DNA of 64,000 nt from Aquipseudomonas alcaligenes (lineage in GTDB: Bacteria; Pseudomonadota; Gammaproteobacteria; Pseudomonadales; Pseudomonadaceae): the NCBI RefSeq assembly GCF_003205495.1, contig NZ_QJRX01000009.1, positions 1-64,000 on the forward strand. The letters run 5' to 3'. The position numbers and the translations under genes were made by a program. The notes under the pieces were generated by a model. That model searched no databases, had not been told where the DNA came from, and saw nothing but the letters and a program-made list of their open reading frames with translations. The first letter of the stretch is position 1; each line of letters starts with the position of its first letter. Positions 6,748-15,864 of the stretch are shown piece after piece.

Positions 6748-6763
6748 TCGGCATCGCTATCTT
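6732..6763 (+). promoter_or_regulatory. bqs operon promoter with BqsR-type box
   Basis: TTCAG-CTTGAA-TTAAG (6732-6747) differs by one base from the reported BqsR site TTAAG-N6-TTAAG. Ten bases downstream lies TATCTT (6758-6763), a good -10. That spacing is typical of OmpR-family activators that replace the -35 contact. The first gene starts at 6802 after AAGGAG (6790-6795). The operator assignment relies on the remembered consensus. Confidence 0.6.
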
Positions 6764-6801
6764 GGGCACCGTAGACAACAGACACCCCCAAGGAGAACAC
6801 C

Positions 6802-7110
6802 ATGAACAAGCTGACCAGTCTTTTTGCCATCGCAGCCCTCGCTACCACCGCCGGTATTGCCCAGGCTCGTGACCTGGGCCCGGACGAGGCGCTGAAGCTA
6901 CGCGATGCAGGCACCATCCAGGATTTCCAGAAGCTCAACGCGGCTGCGCTGGCCAAGTACCCGGGCGGCAAGATCGAGGACACCGAACTGGAGCAGGAGC
7001 ATGGCCGCTATGTCTATCAGGTCGAGCTGCGTGACGCCCAGGGCGTGCAGTGGGACGTGGAGCTGGACGCCACCAATGGCCAGATCCTGCAAGAGCACCG
7101 GGATGACTGA
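6802..7110 (+). CDS. bqsP: PepSY-domain periplasmic protein (BqsP-like)
   Basis: A 102-residue exported protein: residues 1-22 form a clean signal peptide ending in AQA, followed by a single PepSY-like domain. The strand pattern near the end (YVYQVEL...WDVELDATNGQIL) is the PepSY signature. In P. aeruginosa two such small genes precede bqsR/bqsS in one operon induced by ferrous iron, and this gene has the same position. It probably acts in the periplasm near the sensor, perhaps in metal or cation stress, but its biochemical role is not established. It has an AAGGAG ribosome-binding site. Its stop overlaps the next start (TGATG). The symbol is by synteny. Confidence 0.75.
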   Translation: MNKLTSLFAIAALATTAGIAQARDLGPDEALKLRDAGTIQDFQKLNAAALAKYPGGKIEDTELEQEHGRYVYQVELRDAQGVQWDVELDATNGQILQEHRDD

Positions 7111-7424
7111 TGAAATTCGTGTTTCGCTATAGCGGCATCCTCGCCCTGATCGTCGCGGTACTGGCCCTCGATGCCCAGGCCCGCGACCTCGACCAGGATG
7201 AGGCTCTGCGCCTGCGCCAGGAGGGTGTCATCCGCCCCCTGGAAGATCTGATGGCACCGGCCCTGGGGCGTTACCCCGGGGCCGAGTTGCTGGAGGCGGA
7301 ACTGGAAGAGGAGGATGACGTGCTGGTCTACGAGGTGGAGCTGCTGACCGCCGACGGCACCGTTCGCGAGTTGGAGCTGGATGCCCGTGACGGTCGTATC
7401 CTCAAGGACGAAGTGGAGGACTGA
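7110..7424 (+). CDS. bqsQ: PepSY-domain periplasmic protein (BqsQ-like)
   Basis: A 104-residue paralogue of the preceding gene, with an N-terminal signal peptide (about residues 1-24, ending DAQA) and a PepSY domain ending [14 protein letters not shown]. The mature part is strikingly acidic ([13 protein letters not shown]), which could bind cations. It is coupled to both neighbours: its start overlaps the bqsP stop, and its stop overlaps the bqsR start. The tandem pair looks like an old duplication. It likely works in the periplasm with the BqsS sensor; this is inferred from the operon and not demonstrated. Confidence 0.75.
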   Translation: MKFVFRYSGILALIVAVLALDAQARDLDQDEALRLRQEGVIRPLEDLMAPALGRYPGAELLEAELEEEDDVLVYEVELLTADGTVRELELDARDGRILKDEVED

Positions 7425-8092
7425 TGCGCCTGTTGCTGGTGGAAGACCATGTGCCCCTGGCCGATGAACTGCTGGTCAGCCTCAAAGGGCAGGGCTATGC
7501 GGTGGACTGGCTGGCCGATGGCCGTGATGCCGCCTATCAGGGGGCAACCGAGCCTTATGACCTGATCATTCTCGACCTCGGCTTGCCGGGCAAGCCGGGG
7601 CTCGAGGTGCTGCGTGAGTGGCGCGCCGGCGGCCTGAGCACGCCCGTGCTGATTCTGACGGCGCGCGGTTCCTGGGCCGAGCGCATCGATGGTCTCAAGG
7701 CCGGCGCCGACGACTACCTGACCAAACCCTTCCATCCCGAAGAGCTGGCCCTGCGTATCCAGGCGCTGTTGCGCCGCGCTCACGGCCTGGCCAACCAGCC
7801 ACAGCTGGAGGCTGCCGGGCTGCAGCTGGACGAAAGCCGCCAGTGCGTGACGCGTGGCAGTGAGCAGATCGAGCTGACGTCCGCCGAGTTCCGCCTGCTG
7901 CGCTACTTCATGCTGCATCCCGGGCAGATCTTGTCCAAGAGCCAGCTGGCCGACCATCTCTATGATGGCGAGAGCGAGCGCGACTCCAATGTCCTGGAAG
8001 TGCATGTCAATCGCCTGCGCGGCAAGCTCGGGCGCGAGGTGATAGAGACCCGCCGTGGCCAGGGTTACCGTTACGCCGGGGTCGACACTTGA
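7424..8092 (+). CDS. bqsR: OmpR-family response regulator BqsR/CarR
   Basis: A 222-residue two-domain regulator. The receiver domain has the acidic pocket (Glu7, Asp8), the phosphorylation site Asp51 in LDLGLPG, and the conserved Lys in LTKPF near residue 101. The C-terminal winged helix spans about 130-220 and ends with RRGQGYRY, the usual OmpR-type wing. P. aeruginosa BqsR (also CarR) responds to ferrous iron or calcium and activates cation-stress genes through TTAAG-N6-TTAAG boxes; a near-match lies directly upstream of this operon. This suggests autoregulation. The gene overlaps the upstream and downstream genes by a few bases, so stoichiometry with the kinase is probably coupled. Confidence 0.88.
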   Translation: MRLLLVEDHVPLADELLVSLKGQGYAVDWLADGRDAAYQGATEPYDLIILDLGLPGKPGLEVLREWRAGGLSTPVLILTARGSWAERIDGLKAGADDYLTKPFHPEELALRIQALLRRAHGLANQPQLEAAGLQLDESRQCVTRGSEQIELTSAEFRLLRYFMLHPGQILSKSQLADHLYDGESERDSNVLEVHVNRLRGKLGREVIETRRGQGYRYAGVDT

Positions 8093-9405
8093 AGTCGATC
8101 CAGCGTCGCCTCAGCCTGGGCCTGGCCAGTGTGCTGATCGTGGTGGGCCTGATCCTGGCGCAGAGCAGCCTGTGGCTGTTCGACCACAGCCTGCGCCGCT
8201 ACCTGCAGGAAGACCTCAAGGACGAGACGCAGACCCTGCTGGTCGCCCTGGTGCGCGGCCAGAATGGCGTGCAGCTGGACGAGCGGCGCCTGGATCCGAC
8301 GTTCCAGCGGCCGTTCTCCGGCCACTACTTCCGTATCGATTTTGCCGACGAGACCTGGCGCTCGCGTTCCCTGTGGGATCGCGACCTGCCCAAGCCTGCC
8401 CACGCGGGCCTGCAGGACGGCCTGGGTGACGGTCCGCGGGGCCAGTTGCTGCTGGTTTATCGTGGCGACTATCAGCGTTTTGGTCAGCGTTTTTCCATCA
8501 GCGTGGCGCAGGACTACACGCCTATTCTGGAGAGCTTTCGCCGTCTGCAATGGCTGGGACTGGGGCTCGGCGCTGCAGCGCTGCTGCTGATCCTGCTGGC
8601 CCAGCGCTACACGGTGCGTTCGGCGCTGCGCCCGCTGGAACGGGTGCGCGAGCAGATTGCCCAGCTGCAGCAGGGCCGGCGCACCGAGCTGGACAGCCAG
8701 GTGCCGCAGGAGCTGGTGCCGCTGGTGGCGCAGGTCAATCACCTGCTGAGCCATACCGAAGACACCCTTAAGCGTTCGCGCAATGCGCTGGGCAATCTCG
8801 GGCATGCTTTGAAGACGCCGCTGGCGGTGCTGGTCAGCCTCAGTGAACGTGAGGAGTTGCGCGATCAGCCCGAGCTGCAGGTCACCCTGCGTGAGCAGCT
8901 GGGGCAGATCCGCCAGCGCCTGGAGCGTGAGCTGGGGCGCGCGCGCCTGGCTGGCGAGGCACTACCGGGGGCGCATTTCGACTGTGCGGCGGAGCTGCCT
9001 GGGCTGTTCAGCACCCTGGGCATGATCCACAGCCACGGCCTGAAGCTGGAGTGGCAGGCCGAGCCCGGGCTGTGCCTGCCATGGGACCGGGAAGACCTGC
9101 TCGAGCTGCTCGGCAATTTGCTGGACAACGCCTGCAAATGGGCCGATGCCGAGGTACGCCTGAGCCTGGCGCTGGAAGGCGAGGACTACCGGCTGTGGGT
9201 CGACGACGATGGTCCCGGCATCGCCCCCGAGCGTCGCGAGGCGGTAATGGGGCGCGGCACCCGCCTGGATGAGCAGGTCGCCGGCCACGGCCTGGGCCTG
9301 GGCATCGTGCGTGACATGGTCGAGGCCTGGGGCGGCAGCCTGAGCCTCGAGGACAGCCCTCTGGGCGGGCTGCGGGTCGCGATCAGCCTGCCCGGGCGGC
9401 GCTGA
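8089..9405 (+). CDS. bqsS: Sensor histidine kinase BqsS/CarS
   Basis: A 438-residue inner-membrane kinase. The first helix is about residues 9-29, the periplasmic sensor 30-153, and the second helix about 154-172. A HAMP-like linker follows, then the H-box with phospho-acceptor His239 in [10 protein letters not shown], the N-box [10 protein letters not shown], and G boxes ([14 protein letters not shown]). It starts at a TTG overlapping the bqsR stop as TTGA, which is the only start consistent with the coupled operon. It would phosphorylate BqsR. One oddity: the RExxE ferrous-binding motif described for P. aeruginosa BqsS is not present in this periplasmic domain. The gene ends directly against the convergent reductase gene. 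Confidence 0.87.
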   Translation: MKSIQRRLSLGLASVLIVVGLILAQSSLWLFDHSLRRYLQEDLKDETQTLLVALVRGQNGVQLDERRLDPTFQRPFSGHYFRIDFADETWRSRSLWDRDLPKPAHAGLQDGLGDGPRGQLLLVYRGDYQRFGQRFSISVAQDYTPILESFRRLQWLGLGLGAAALLLILLAQRYTVRSALRPLERVREQIAQLQQGRRTELDSQVPQELVPLVAQVNHLLSHTEDTLKRSRNALGNLGHALKTPLAVLVSLSEREELRDQPELQVTLREQLGQIRQRLERELGRARLAGEALPGAHFDCAAELPGLFSTLGMIHSHGLKLEWQAEPGLCLPWDREDLLELLGNLLDNACKWADAEVRLSLALEGEDYRLWVDDDGPGIAPERREAVMGRGTRLDEQVAGHGLGLGIVRDMVEAWGGSLSLEDSPLGGLRVAISLPGRR

Positions 9406-10002
9406 TCACATGCCGTTGGTGAAGGCCGGATTGCTCAGGTCGATGGCCGCGCGTACCGGCTTCAGCGCTTCGGCGTACTTGCCGAGGATGTCCAGCGCGT
9501 AGTCGGCGCGGGCGCGGATGCGCAGATCGTCCTCGCCGGCTGCCGGCCCTTCATTCATCACCGCCTCCACCTGACGCACGATCAGGTGCTCCGGCAGATA
9601 GGCAATCCGACAGTTCTTGTAGCCCGAGGCACGCAGTTCGCTGATCGGGTAGGCACCACCGATACCCGAGGAAACCCCCACCAGCAACGCTGGCTTGTGC
9701 GCCAGCTCGGCCTTGCTGGCGTAGAGGAAGAAGTTCTTCACGGCCGGGCAGGCCATGCCGTTCCATTCCGGGGCGATCACCACCAGCGCATCCGCGGCGG
9801 CCAGCTGCTGCTGATACTCGGCCCAGGGGCCCTTGTCGTCGGCCGGCCACAGCGGCAAGCCGCGTTCGCCGAGGTCGATCAGGTTGCATTGTCCGGCGCT
9901 GGTCAACCCCAGGTCGATCAGGCGTTGGCGGAGATAGCGGGCGACCTTGGCGGACTGGCTGCCGCTGCGGCTGGAACCGGCGATCAGGGCGATATTGAGC
10001 AT
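9406..10002 (-). CDS. NADPH-dependent FMN reductase family protein
   Basis: A 198-residue flavodoxin-like oxidoreductase. The N-terminal GSSRSGSQS loop binds the FMN phosphate. The segment APEWNGMACPAVKNF corresponds to the family's PEYNxxxPxxLKN motif, and the later GGAYP loop contacts the flavin ring. Members reduce FMN, quinones, azo dyes or chromate using NAD(P)H in the cytosol; the real substrate here is unknown. The start is an ATG with AGGAG eleven bases upstream. Its stop is directly adjacent to the bqsS stop on the other strand, so the two transcripts converge with no spacer and no visible terminator. Confidence 0.85.
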   Translation of the reverse strand: MLNIALIAGSSRSGSQSAKVARYLRQRLIDLGLTSAGQCNLIDLGERGLPLWPADDKGPWAEYQQQLAAADALVVIAPEWNGMACPAVKNFFLYASKAELAHKPALLVGVSSGIGGAYPISELRASGYKNCRIAYLPEHLIVRQVEAVMNEGPAAGEDDLRIRARADYALDILGKYAEALKPVRAAIDLSNPAFTNGM

Positions 10003-10118
10003 GGGCGAAGTCTCCTGCGGAAAAGTGTGCGCAGGCTACCGGCCGCTCTGGGACGGGGCAAGTGGCGAGGCGCCAGGGGCGCGGGCGAATGACGCCAGCA
10101 CCCCCGCACGGTGCCGGG

Positions 10119-12260
10119 TCAGACGCGGAACTGGTCCATCAGCCCCTGCTGGTGGTTGGCCAGGCTGTTCAGGTTCTGGCTGACCCGGGCCGACTCTTCG
10201 GCCTGGCTGGACAAGGCCTCGGTGACATCGCGAATGCTCGCCACGTTGCGGTTGACCTCTTCGGCCACCGCACTCTGCTCCTCGGCGGCCGAAGCGATCT
10301 GCAGGTTCATGTCGTTGATCACGGTGACCGCGTCGCCGATGCGGCGCAGCGCGGTCACCGCCTGCTCGACCAGCTCGACACTGCCCTGGGCCTGCTTGTG
10401 GCTGCTGTGCATGGAACCGACCACGTCGCGGGTGCCGCTCTGCAGGTTCTCGATCACCTGGCGGATTTCCTCCACCGAGTCCTGGGTGCGCTTGGCCAGG
10501 TTGCGCACCTCGTCGGCGACCACGGCGAAGCCGCGGCCGGCCTCGCCGGCACGGGCCGCCTCGATGGCCGCGTTGAGCGCCAGCAGGTTGGTCTGCTCGG
10601 CGATGGCGCGGATCACTTCAAGTACCGAGCCGATCTGTTCGCTGCTGCTGGCCAGGGCTTCGACCTCGCTCATGGCGGAGCTGAGTTCGCTGGCCAACTG
10701 CTCGATGGACAGGGTGGTTCGGTCGATCACTGTCAGCCCTTCGCGGGCTGCGGCGTCGGCACTGCGCGCGGCATCGGCGGCCTGGGCGGCGTTGTTGGCC
10801 ACGTCGTGGGCGGTGGCGCTCATTTCCTGGGAGGCGGTGGCCACCTGGTCCACTTCGCGGAACTGCTGCTGCATGCCGGCGCTGGTCTGGCTGGCGATGG
10901 CGGCGGACTGGTCGGCGGTGCTGCGGGCGTCCTGCACCGAGCGTTTCACGTCGGCGATGATCGGCTGCAGCTTGTCGAGGAAGCGGTTGAACCAGCCGGC
11001 CAGCTCGCCCAGCTCGTCCTGCTTGGCGTAGTCCAGGCGGCGGGTCAGGTCGCCTTCGCCACTGGCGATGTCGCGCAGCATGCCGGCCACGCCGAGGATG
11101 GGGCGGGTCACGCCACGCGCGGTCAGCCACATCAGGGCCAGGCCGACCAGGATGGCGAGCAGGCCGACCGCCAGGGAGAACAGCGAGTCGCCGGTGCGGC
11201 GCTCCTCCAGGCGCTGTTCGAGCTGCCTGGCCGGGCCGAGCAGGGTCTGCTGCGGAACCTCCAGCAGCACGCCCCAGGGCTGGGCCTCGGGAATCGGCAG
11301 CAGCGGCTCGAACACGCGCAGTACGCTGTCGTGTTCGAGGAACTCGGCGCGGCCACTGCCGAGCAGGGCCTTGATCTCGCTCTGGTGATCGCTGAAGGCA
11401 TCCTCCAGCGGTTTGCCCAGCTTGCCGGCTTCACGGCTGTGGCCGGCCAGCAGGCCGGCAGGGCTGAGGATGCTGACATGGGCCTGGCCGTCGTAGAGCT
11501 CGCTGCTGGCCTTCTGGGCGATTTGCTGCAGGCTCTCCAGGCTGATGTCCACGCCCATCACGCCTATGACCTTGCCATTCTGTTCCAGCGGGAAGGCGAT
11601 GCTGGTCATCAGCACCTGCTGGCCGTTGACCTCGTCGAAATAGGGGTCGAGCACGCAGGTCTTGCGGCTGTCGCGCGGGCAGGTATACCAGGCGTTGTAG
11701 GGCGTACCGCTGGGGCCGGCGGTGGTGTCCTGCAGCTGCGCTTCGTCCATCGACTCCGACTCCAGCGTGCCCGGCGTGCTCTGCGACCAGTAGAGGGAGA
11801 AGCGGCCCTTGTCGTTGCTGCCCAGTTCGGCCTGGCCGGCGAACAGGTCGTCCTTGCCATCCAGACCGTTGGCCTCGAACACCAGATACAGGCCGAGCAG
11901 GTTGGGGTTGGCCTCCAGGGCCGAGCGCACCTGGCGGGTCATGTCCTCGCGCAGGTCGAAGGCATCGAGAAAGCGTTTCTCGGCCTGATCCTTGAGGAAC
12001 AGCACCTGGCGCGAGAAGCCCTTGCCGTATTGGTAGGCGTCCATGAAGTAGCGCTGGATGCGGATCGCCTGCAGCTCGCCGCGGGCGGCCATGCGCAGCC
12101 GCGCGGACTCTTCCAGCATGCCCGAACTGGCCGTGCGTACCAGCTGCGCGCTGCGCGTGGCCTGGTACAACGAGGCGCCTACCAGCAAGGTCACTATGGC
12201 CAGCAGACAGAGGCCGGCGAGCAGGGTGATTTTCCACTGGATAGACAGGCGGGACAGCAT
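10119..12260 (-). CDS. Methyl-accepting chemotaxis protein, dCache type (TlpQ-like)
   Basis: A 713-residue chemoreceptor with an N-terminal membrane helix (about 12-33), a large periplasmic double-Cache domain to about 355, and a second helix near 365-385. HAMP (ending [17 protein letters not shown]) and the long cytoplasmic coiled coil follow. The hairpin tip [19 protein letters not shown] is diagnostic. There is no C-terminal CheR/CheB pentapeptide. Length, domain type and position opposite a transporter and a second receptor match P. aeruginosa TlpQ, which senses histamine and polyamines; the ligand here is inferred only. The start is an ATG with AAGGAC upstream. It is divergent from the transporter gene at 12505. 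Confidence 0.87.
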   Translation of the reverse strand: MLSRLSIQWKITLLAGLCLLAIVTLLVGASLYQATRSAQLVRTASSGMLEESARLRMAARGELQAIRIQRYFMDAYQYGKGFSRQVLFLKDQAEKRFLDAFDLREDMTRQVRSALEANPNLLGLYLVFEANGLDGKDDLFAGQAELGSNDKGRFSLYWSQSTPGTLESESMDEAQLQDTTAGPSGTPYNAWYTCPRDSRKTCVLDPYFDEVNGQQVLMTSIAFPLEQNGKVIGVMGVDISLESLQQIAQKASSELYDGQAHVSILSPAGLLAGHSREAGKLGKPLEDAFSDHQSEIKALLGSGRAEFLEHDSVLRVFEPLLPIPEAQPWGVLLEVPQQTLLGPARQLEQRLEERRTGDSLFSLAVGLLAILVGLALMWLTARGVTRPILGVAGMLRDIASGEGDLTRRLDYAKQDELGELAGWFNRFLDKLQPIIADVKRSVQDARSTADQSAAIASQTSAGMQQQFREVDQVATASQEMSATAHDVANNAAQAADAARSADAAAREGLTVIDRTTLSIEQLASELSSAMSEVEALASSSEQIGSVLEVIRAIAEQTNLLALNAAIEAARAGEAGRGFAVVADEVRNLAKRTQDSVEEIRQVIENLQSGTRDVVGSMHSSHKQAQGSVELVEQAVTALRRIGDAVTVINDMNLQIASAAEEQSAVAEEVNRNVASIRDVTEALSSQAEESARVSQNLNSLANHQQGLMDQFRV

Positions 12261-12504
12261 GGGCGGGTCCTTGTGAGTTCAGACTACTGAGTCATGTATC
12301 GGTAAGGGCGACGGAAGCTTGACCGATTTCATGGCCGACTTGAGCTACGGCGGAAAACCGCTGGGTGAGCTGACAGGAATTATGCACGCATTGCCCAGAA
12401 TTTCGCACGCCGGATTCTTTGACAGAAGCTGACCGATCAGGCAGAGTCTTGCGCTTTTTTCCCGCCGCGCGCGGTCTGTGCAAGTCGGCAATTGGAGTCT
12501 CGCA

Positions 12505-13824
12505 ATGAACGCAGTGGTAGCCGCAGTCGGCATCATGCTGGTCCTCAGTCTGTGCCGGGTGCACGTGGTGGTGGCGCTGATCGTCGGCGCCCTGGCCGGC
12601 GGTTTGCTCGGCGGCCTGGGGCTGGAGGGCTCGCTGGCAGCCTTCAATAAAGGCCTGGGCGGCGGCGCCACGGTGGCGCTGTCCTATGCGCTGCTCGGCG
12701 CCTTCGCCGTGGCCATCGCCAAGTCGGGCCTGGCCCATGCCCTGGCCGACCGCGCCCTGGCGCTGGTGGGGAGCCAGCAGGAGCAGGGCGGTGGCGCGCT
12801 GAAGTGGCTGCTGGTCGGCCTGCTGCTGGCGGTATCGGTGTCCTCGCAGAACATCCTGCCGATCCACATTGCCTTCATCCCGCTGCTGGTTCCGCCGCTG
12901 CTGTATGTGCTGAGCAAGCTGCAGATCGATCGCCGGCTGGTCGCCTGCGTCATCACCTTCGGCCTGATCACCCCCTACATGTTCCTGCCGGTGGGCTTCG
13001 GCAACATCTTCCTCAACGAGATCCTGCTGGCCAACGTGGCCAAGGCCGGGGTGGACGTCAGCGGGGTGAATGTCACCGAGGCCATGCTGATCCCGGCCGT
13101 CGGCATGCTGTTCGGCCTGCTGCTGGCGGTGTTCTTCAGCTACCGCGGCAAGCGCGAGTACGCCCTGCAGCCGATTGCCCAGGCCGAGCGGGTCGAGACG
13201 CGCTACAGCCCGCTAAGCCTGCTGGTGGCCGGCGTGGCGGTGGCCGTGGCGTTTGTCGTGCAGCTGTGGCTGGACTCGATGATAGTCGGCGCGCTGGCGG
13301 GCTTCGTGGTGTTCTCGGTGTCCGGCGTGGTGCGCTGGAAGGAGGCCGACGACCTGTTCACCGAAGGCATGAAGATGATGGCCATGATCGGCTTCATCAT
13401 GATCGCCGCGCAGGGCTTTGCCGAGGTGATGAATGCCACCGGTGACGTGCAGGCGCTGGTGGATGCTTCGGCTGCCTGGATCGGCAACAGCAAGGCGCTG
13501 GGCGCGCTGCTGATGCTCCTGGTCGGGTTGCTGGTGACCATGGGCATCGGTTCGTCCTTCTCCACCGTGCCGATCATCGCCGCGATCTTCGTGCCGCTGG
13601 GTGTGCAACTGGGCTTCAGCCCGCTGGCGATCGTCTGCATCGTCGGTACCGCCGGCGCTCTGGGCGATGCCGGCTCGCCAGCCTCCGACTCGACGCTAGG
13701 CCCGACTTCGGGGCTGAACATCGACGGTCAGCACAACCACATCTGGGACACCGTGGTGCCGACCTTCCTGCACTACAACCTGCCGTTGCTGGTGTTCGGC
13801 TGGGCCGCCGCCATGCTGCTCTAG
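12505..13824 (+). CDS. Na+/H+ antiporter-family (YuiF-like) transporter
   Basis: A 439-residue polytopic inner-membrane protein with about eleven hydrophobic helices. Conserved-looking stretches include [12 protein letters not shown], a [11 protein letters not shown] motif, and a glycine/serine-rich [19 protein letters not shown] loop near the end, all typical of the Na+/H+ antiporter family. Some members are amino-acid transporters, and the family name does not prove antiport. I start at the ATG at 12505, with GGAG seven bases upstream, in place of a GTG nine codons earlier. It lies between two chemoreceptor genes as in P. aeruginosa, so its substrate may be one of their attractants. A strong terminator follows. 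Confidence 0.82.
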   Translation: MNAVVAAVGIMLVLSLCRVHVVVALIVGALAGGLLGGLGLEGSLAAFNKGLGGGATVALSYALLGAFAVAIAKSGLAHALADRALALVGSQQEQGGGALKWLLVGLLLAVSVSSQNILPIHIAFIPLLVPPLLYVLSKLQIDRRLVACVITFGLITPYMFLPVGFGNIFLNEILLANVAKAGVDVSGVNVTEAMLIPAVGMLFGLLLAVFFSYRGKREYALQPIAQAERVETRYSPLSLLVAGVAVAVAFVVQLWLDSMIVGALAGFVVFSVSGVVRWKEADDLFTEGMKMMAMIGFIMIAAQGFAEVMNATGDVQALVDASAAWIGNSKALGALLMLLVGLLVTMGIGSSFSTVPIIAAIFVPLGVQLGFSPLAIVCIVGTAGALGDAGSPASDSTLGPTSGLNIDGQHNHIWDTVVPTFLHYNLPLLVFGWAAAMLL

Positions 13825-13884
13825 GGCGCAAGCCGACACCCTGAGCTAAACCTAAGTGACCGCTCGGTCGCTTATGCAATTGAC

Positions 13885-13917
13885 GGGGCTGCCGATAAAC
13901 CGGCAGCCCCGTTTCGC
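13885..13917 (+). terminator. Terminator after the transporter gene
   Basis: GGGGCTGCCG and CGGCAGCCCC form a perfect 10-bp stem around ATAAAC, followed by a T-rich tract (GTTTCGCTTT). It separates the transporter from the next chemoreceptor gene, so that gene has its own promoter or depends on read-through. Confidence 0.85.
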
Positions 13918-13949
13918 TTTCGAATAGACGCCCTCCAGAGGAAAGGACA

Positions 13950-15632
13950 ATGCGCCTCACACTGAAAAGCAAAATGCTCCTGCTGGCCCTGCTGCCGGTG
14001 ATCCTGTTCGCCATCGTGCTCAGTGGCGCGGCGGCCAAGATTCTGCTTGATCTGGCCGAGGACGAGGTCAAGGAGACGCGCGAGCGCCTGCTGCAGGAGA
14101 GTCGCCGCGAGCTGCAGCACTACATGCAGATCGCCATGGGCTCGGTGCAGGCGCTGTATGACGGCGCGAGCCAGGGCGACATGGCCAGCCGCGAGCAGGC
14201 CATCGCCATCCTCGCCAAGATCAAGTACGGCAAGGATGGCTACTTCTTCGGCTACGACTCCCAGGTGATCCGCCTGTTCCGCGGCGACAGCCCGGTGGAT
14301 GTGGGCAAGAGCTTTACCGGCCGCCAGGACCCCAACGGCGTACGCGTCAACGATGAGCTCGTTCGCGTGGCCAAGGACGGTAGCAACTATGTGCAGTACA
14401 GCTCGCCGCTGCCGAACAACGAGAATGTGCTGGTACCCAAGCTGGCCTACAGCTACTACCTGCCCAAGTGGGACCTGGCCCTGGGCACGGCGGTCAACCT
14501 GGACGGCGTCGAGGCCCAGGTCGCCGAGGTCGAGGCAGCCATCGAGGAGCGCGTCAGCACCATCCTCACCAGCATCCTGGTGATCGCCATGATCATGCTG
14601 GTGGTGTTCGGAATCCTCGGCCTGGCGCTGAGCAACGCCTTCCTGCGCCCGCTGCAGCAGATCAAGGCCAACCTGGACGACATCGCCGCCGGCGAGGGTG
14701 ATCTGACCCGCCGCCTGCCGGTGACCAGCCAGGACGAGCTGGGTGAACTGGCGGGTTCCTTCAACCGCTTCGTCGAGAAAATCCACGGCCTGGTGCGACA
14801 GATCGCCGAGATGACCACCCAGCTGACCGGTCTGGTCGGCGAGGTAGCCGCGCAGGCGCAGCGTTCCGAGCAGGCCATGGAGCGCCAGCGCCACGAGACC
14901 GACCAGGTGGCCACGGCGATCAACGAGATGTCCGCCGCCGCCCACGAGGTGGCGCGCAGCGCCCAGGGCGCGGCCGAGGCGGCGCAGCAGACCGACAACG
15001 AGGGCCAGGCGGCGAAGAAGGTGGTCGATGGCAGCATCGAGCGCATTCACGCCCTGGTCGAGGACATCCGCGAGAGCGGCGTGTCGCTGGACAACCTGCA
15101 GCAGGACGTGCAGTCCATCGTCAGCGTGCTCGACGTGATCCGCTCCATCGCCGAGCAGACCAACCTGCTGGCGCTCAACGCCGCCATCGAGGCGGCCCGC
15201 GCCGGCGAGGCCGGGCGTGGCTTCGCCGTGGTTGCCGACGAGGTGCGCGCGCTGGCCAGCCGCACCCAGCAGAGCACCCAGGAAATCCAGGGCATGATCG
15301 ACCGCCTGCAGGGGGGCACCCGTGACGCCGTCACCGCCATGCGCCGCTCCAGCGATGCCGGCGAGATCACCAGCGAGCAGGCCAACCAGGCCGGCGCCTC
15401 GCTGGACGCCATCGCCCAGCTGATCGGTACCATCAATGCGATGAACGCGCAGATCGCCAGCGCCGCCGAGGAGCAGACCGCGGTGGCCGAGGAGATCAAC
15501 CGCAGTGTGCACCAGATCGCCGTGGCGGTGGAAAGCGTGGCGGACGAAACCCGTCACGGCGCCGAGACCTCGCGCAGCCTGGCCGGCCTGGGCGAGCGCC
15601 TGGGGGCGCTGGTGCGGCAGTTCCGTATCTGA
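13950..15632 (+). CDS. Methyl-accepting chemotaxis protein, sCache type (CtpM-like)
   Basis: A 560-residue chemoreceptor with a first membrane helix at about 9-31 and a periplasmic single-Cache domain with the typical [14 protein letters not shown] motif. A second helix lies near 195-216, followed by HAMP ([11 protein letters not shown]) and a signalling domain whose tip is again [19 protein letters not shown]. Single-Cache (sCache_2) receptors usually bind small carboxylates; the syntenic P. aeruginosa receptor CtpM senses malate, so an organic-acid ligand is likely but not shown. There is a good AGAGGAAAGG ribosome-binding region before the ATG. The protein ends in LVRQFRI without a docking pentapeptide. 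A terminator palindrome follows within 20 bases. Confidence 0.87.
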   Translation: MRLTLKSKMLLLALLPVILFAIVLSGAAAKILLDLAEDEVKETRERLLQESRRELQHYMQIAMGSVQALYDGASQGDMASREQAIAILAKIKYGKDGYFFGYDSQVIRLFRGDSPVDVGKSFTGRQDPNGVRVNDELVRVAKDGSNYVQYSSPLPNNENVLVPKLAYSYYLPKWDLALGTAVNLDGVEAQVAEVEAAIEERVSTILTSILVIAMIMLVVFGILGLALSNAFLRPLQQIKANLDDIAAGEGDLTRRLPVTSQDELGELAGSFNRFVEKIHGLVRQIAEMTTQLTGLVGEVAAQAQRSEQAMERQRHETDQVATAINEMSAAAHEVARSAQGAAEAAQQTDNEGQAAKKVVDGSIERIHALVEDIRESGVSLDNLQQDVQSIVSVLDVIRSIAEQTNLLALNAAIEAARAGEAGRGFAVVADEVRALASRTQQSTQEIQGMIDRLQGGTRDAVTAMRRSSDAGEITSEQANQAGASLDAIAQLIGTINAMNAQIASAAEEQTAVAEEINRSVHQIAVAVESVADETRHGAETSRSLAGLGERLGALVRQFRI

Positions 15633-15650
15633 GTACCTGCGCAATGAACT

Positions 15651-15675
15651 AGGGCGCCCATGGGCGCCCTTGTTC
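15651..15675 (+). terminator. Terminator after the CtpM-like gene
   Basis: AGGGCGCCCA and TGGGCGCCCT form a perfect 20-base palindrome followed by TGTTC. It lies 18 bases after the chemoreceptor stop. The T-run is poor, but position and stem strength support termination. Confidence 0.65.
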
Positions 15676-15709
15676 ATTCTGTTGCGGTCTGCACCGCTGA
15701 CTCGGTCCA

Positions 15710-15760
15710 GTAGCCCGGATGAAATCCGGGGCACATCTACCCGGATTTCATCCGGGCCAA
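15710..15760. repeat. Inverted pair of REP-like palindromes
   Basis: Two hairpins with the same stem, CCCGGAT/ATCCGGG, loops GAA and TTC, lie head to head about 7 bases apart; the first is preceded by GTAG and the second by CTAC. GTAG followed by a short GC palindrome is the hallmark of bacterial REP sequences, and paired inverted copies form BIME-like units. They sit between converging transcripts, a usual place for REPs. Confidence 0.75.
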
Positions 15761-15821
15761 GGTTGCTTCACGGGTAGGGCTCGCATCTGGTCCAGCCACG
15801 CTCAATAAAACGAGGGGGCAG

Positions 15822-15849
15822 AAAGAACCCGGCCGGGGCCGGGTTCTTT
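15822..15849 (-). terminator. Terminator of the nuo operon
   Basis: AAAGAACCCGGCC and GGCCGGGTTCTTT form a long stem with a two-base loop, 15 bases past the nuoN stop on the minus strand. The A-run becomes a U-run in the nuo transcript. It may also serve the opposite strand. Confidence 0.8.
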
Positions 15850-15864
15850 GTGTGCTGGCGGCGC

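Noticed and set aside
10062..12290. 742-codon plus-strand frame over the TlpQ-like gene
   Set aside because: It is an antisense shadow of a chemoreceptor with intact Cache, HAMP and signalling motifs; the composition is artefactual.
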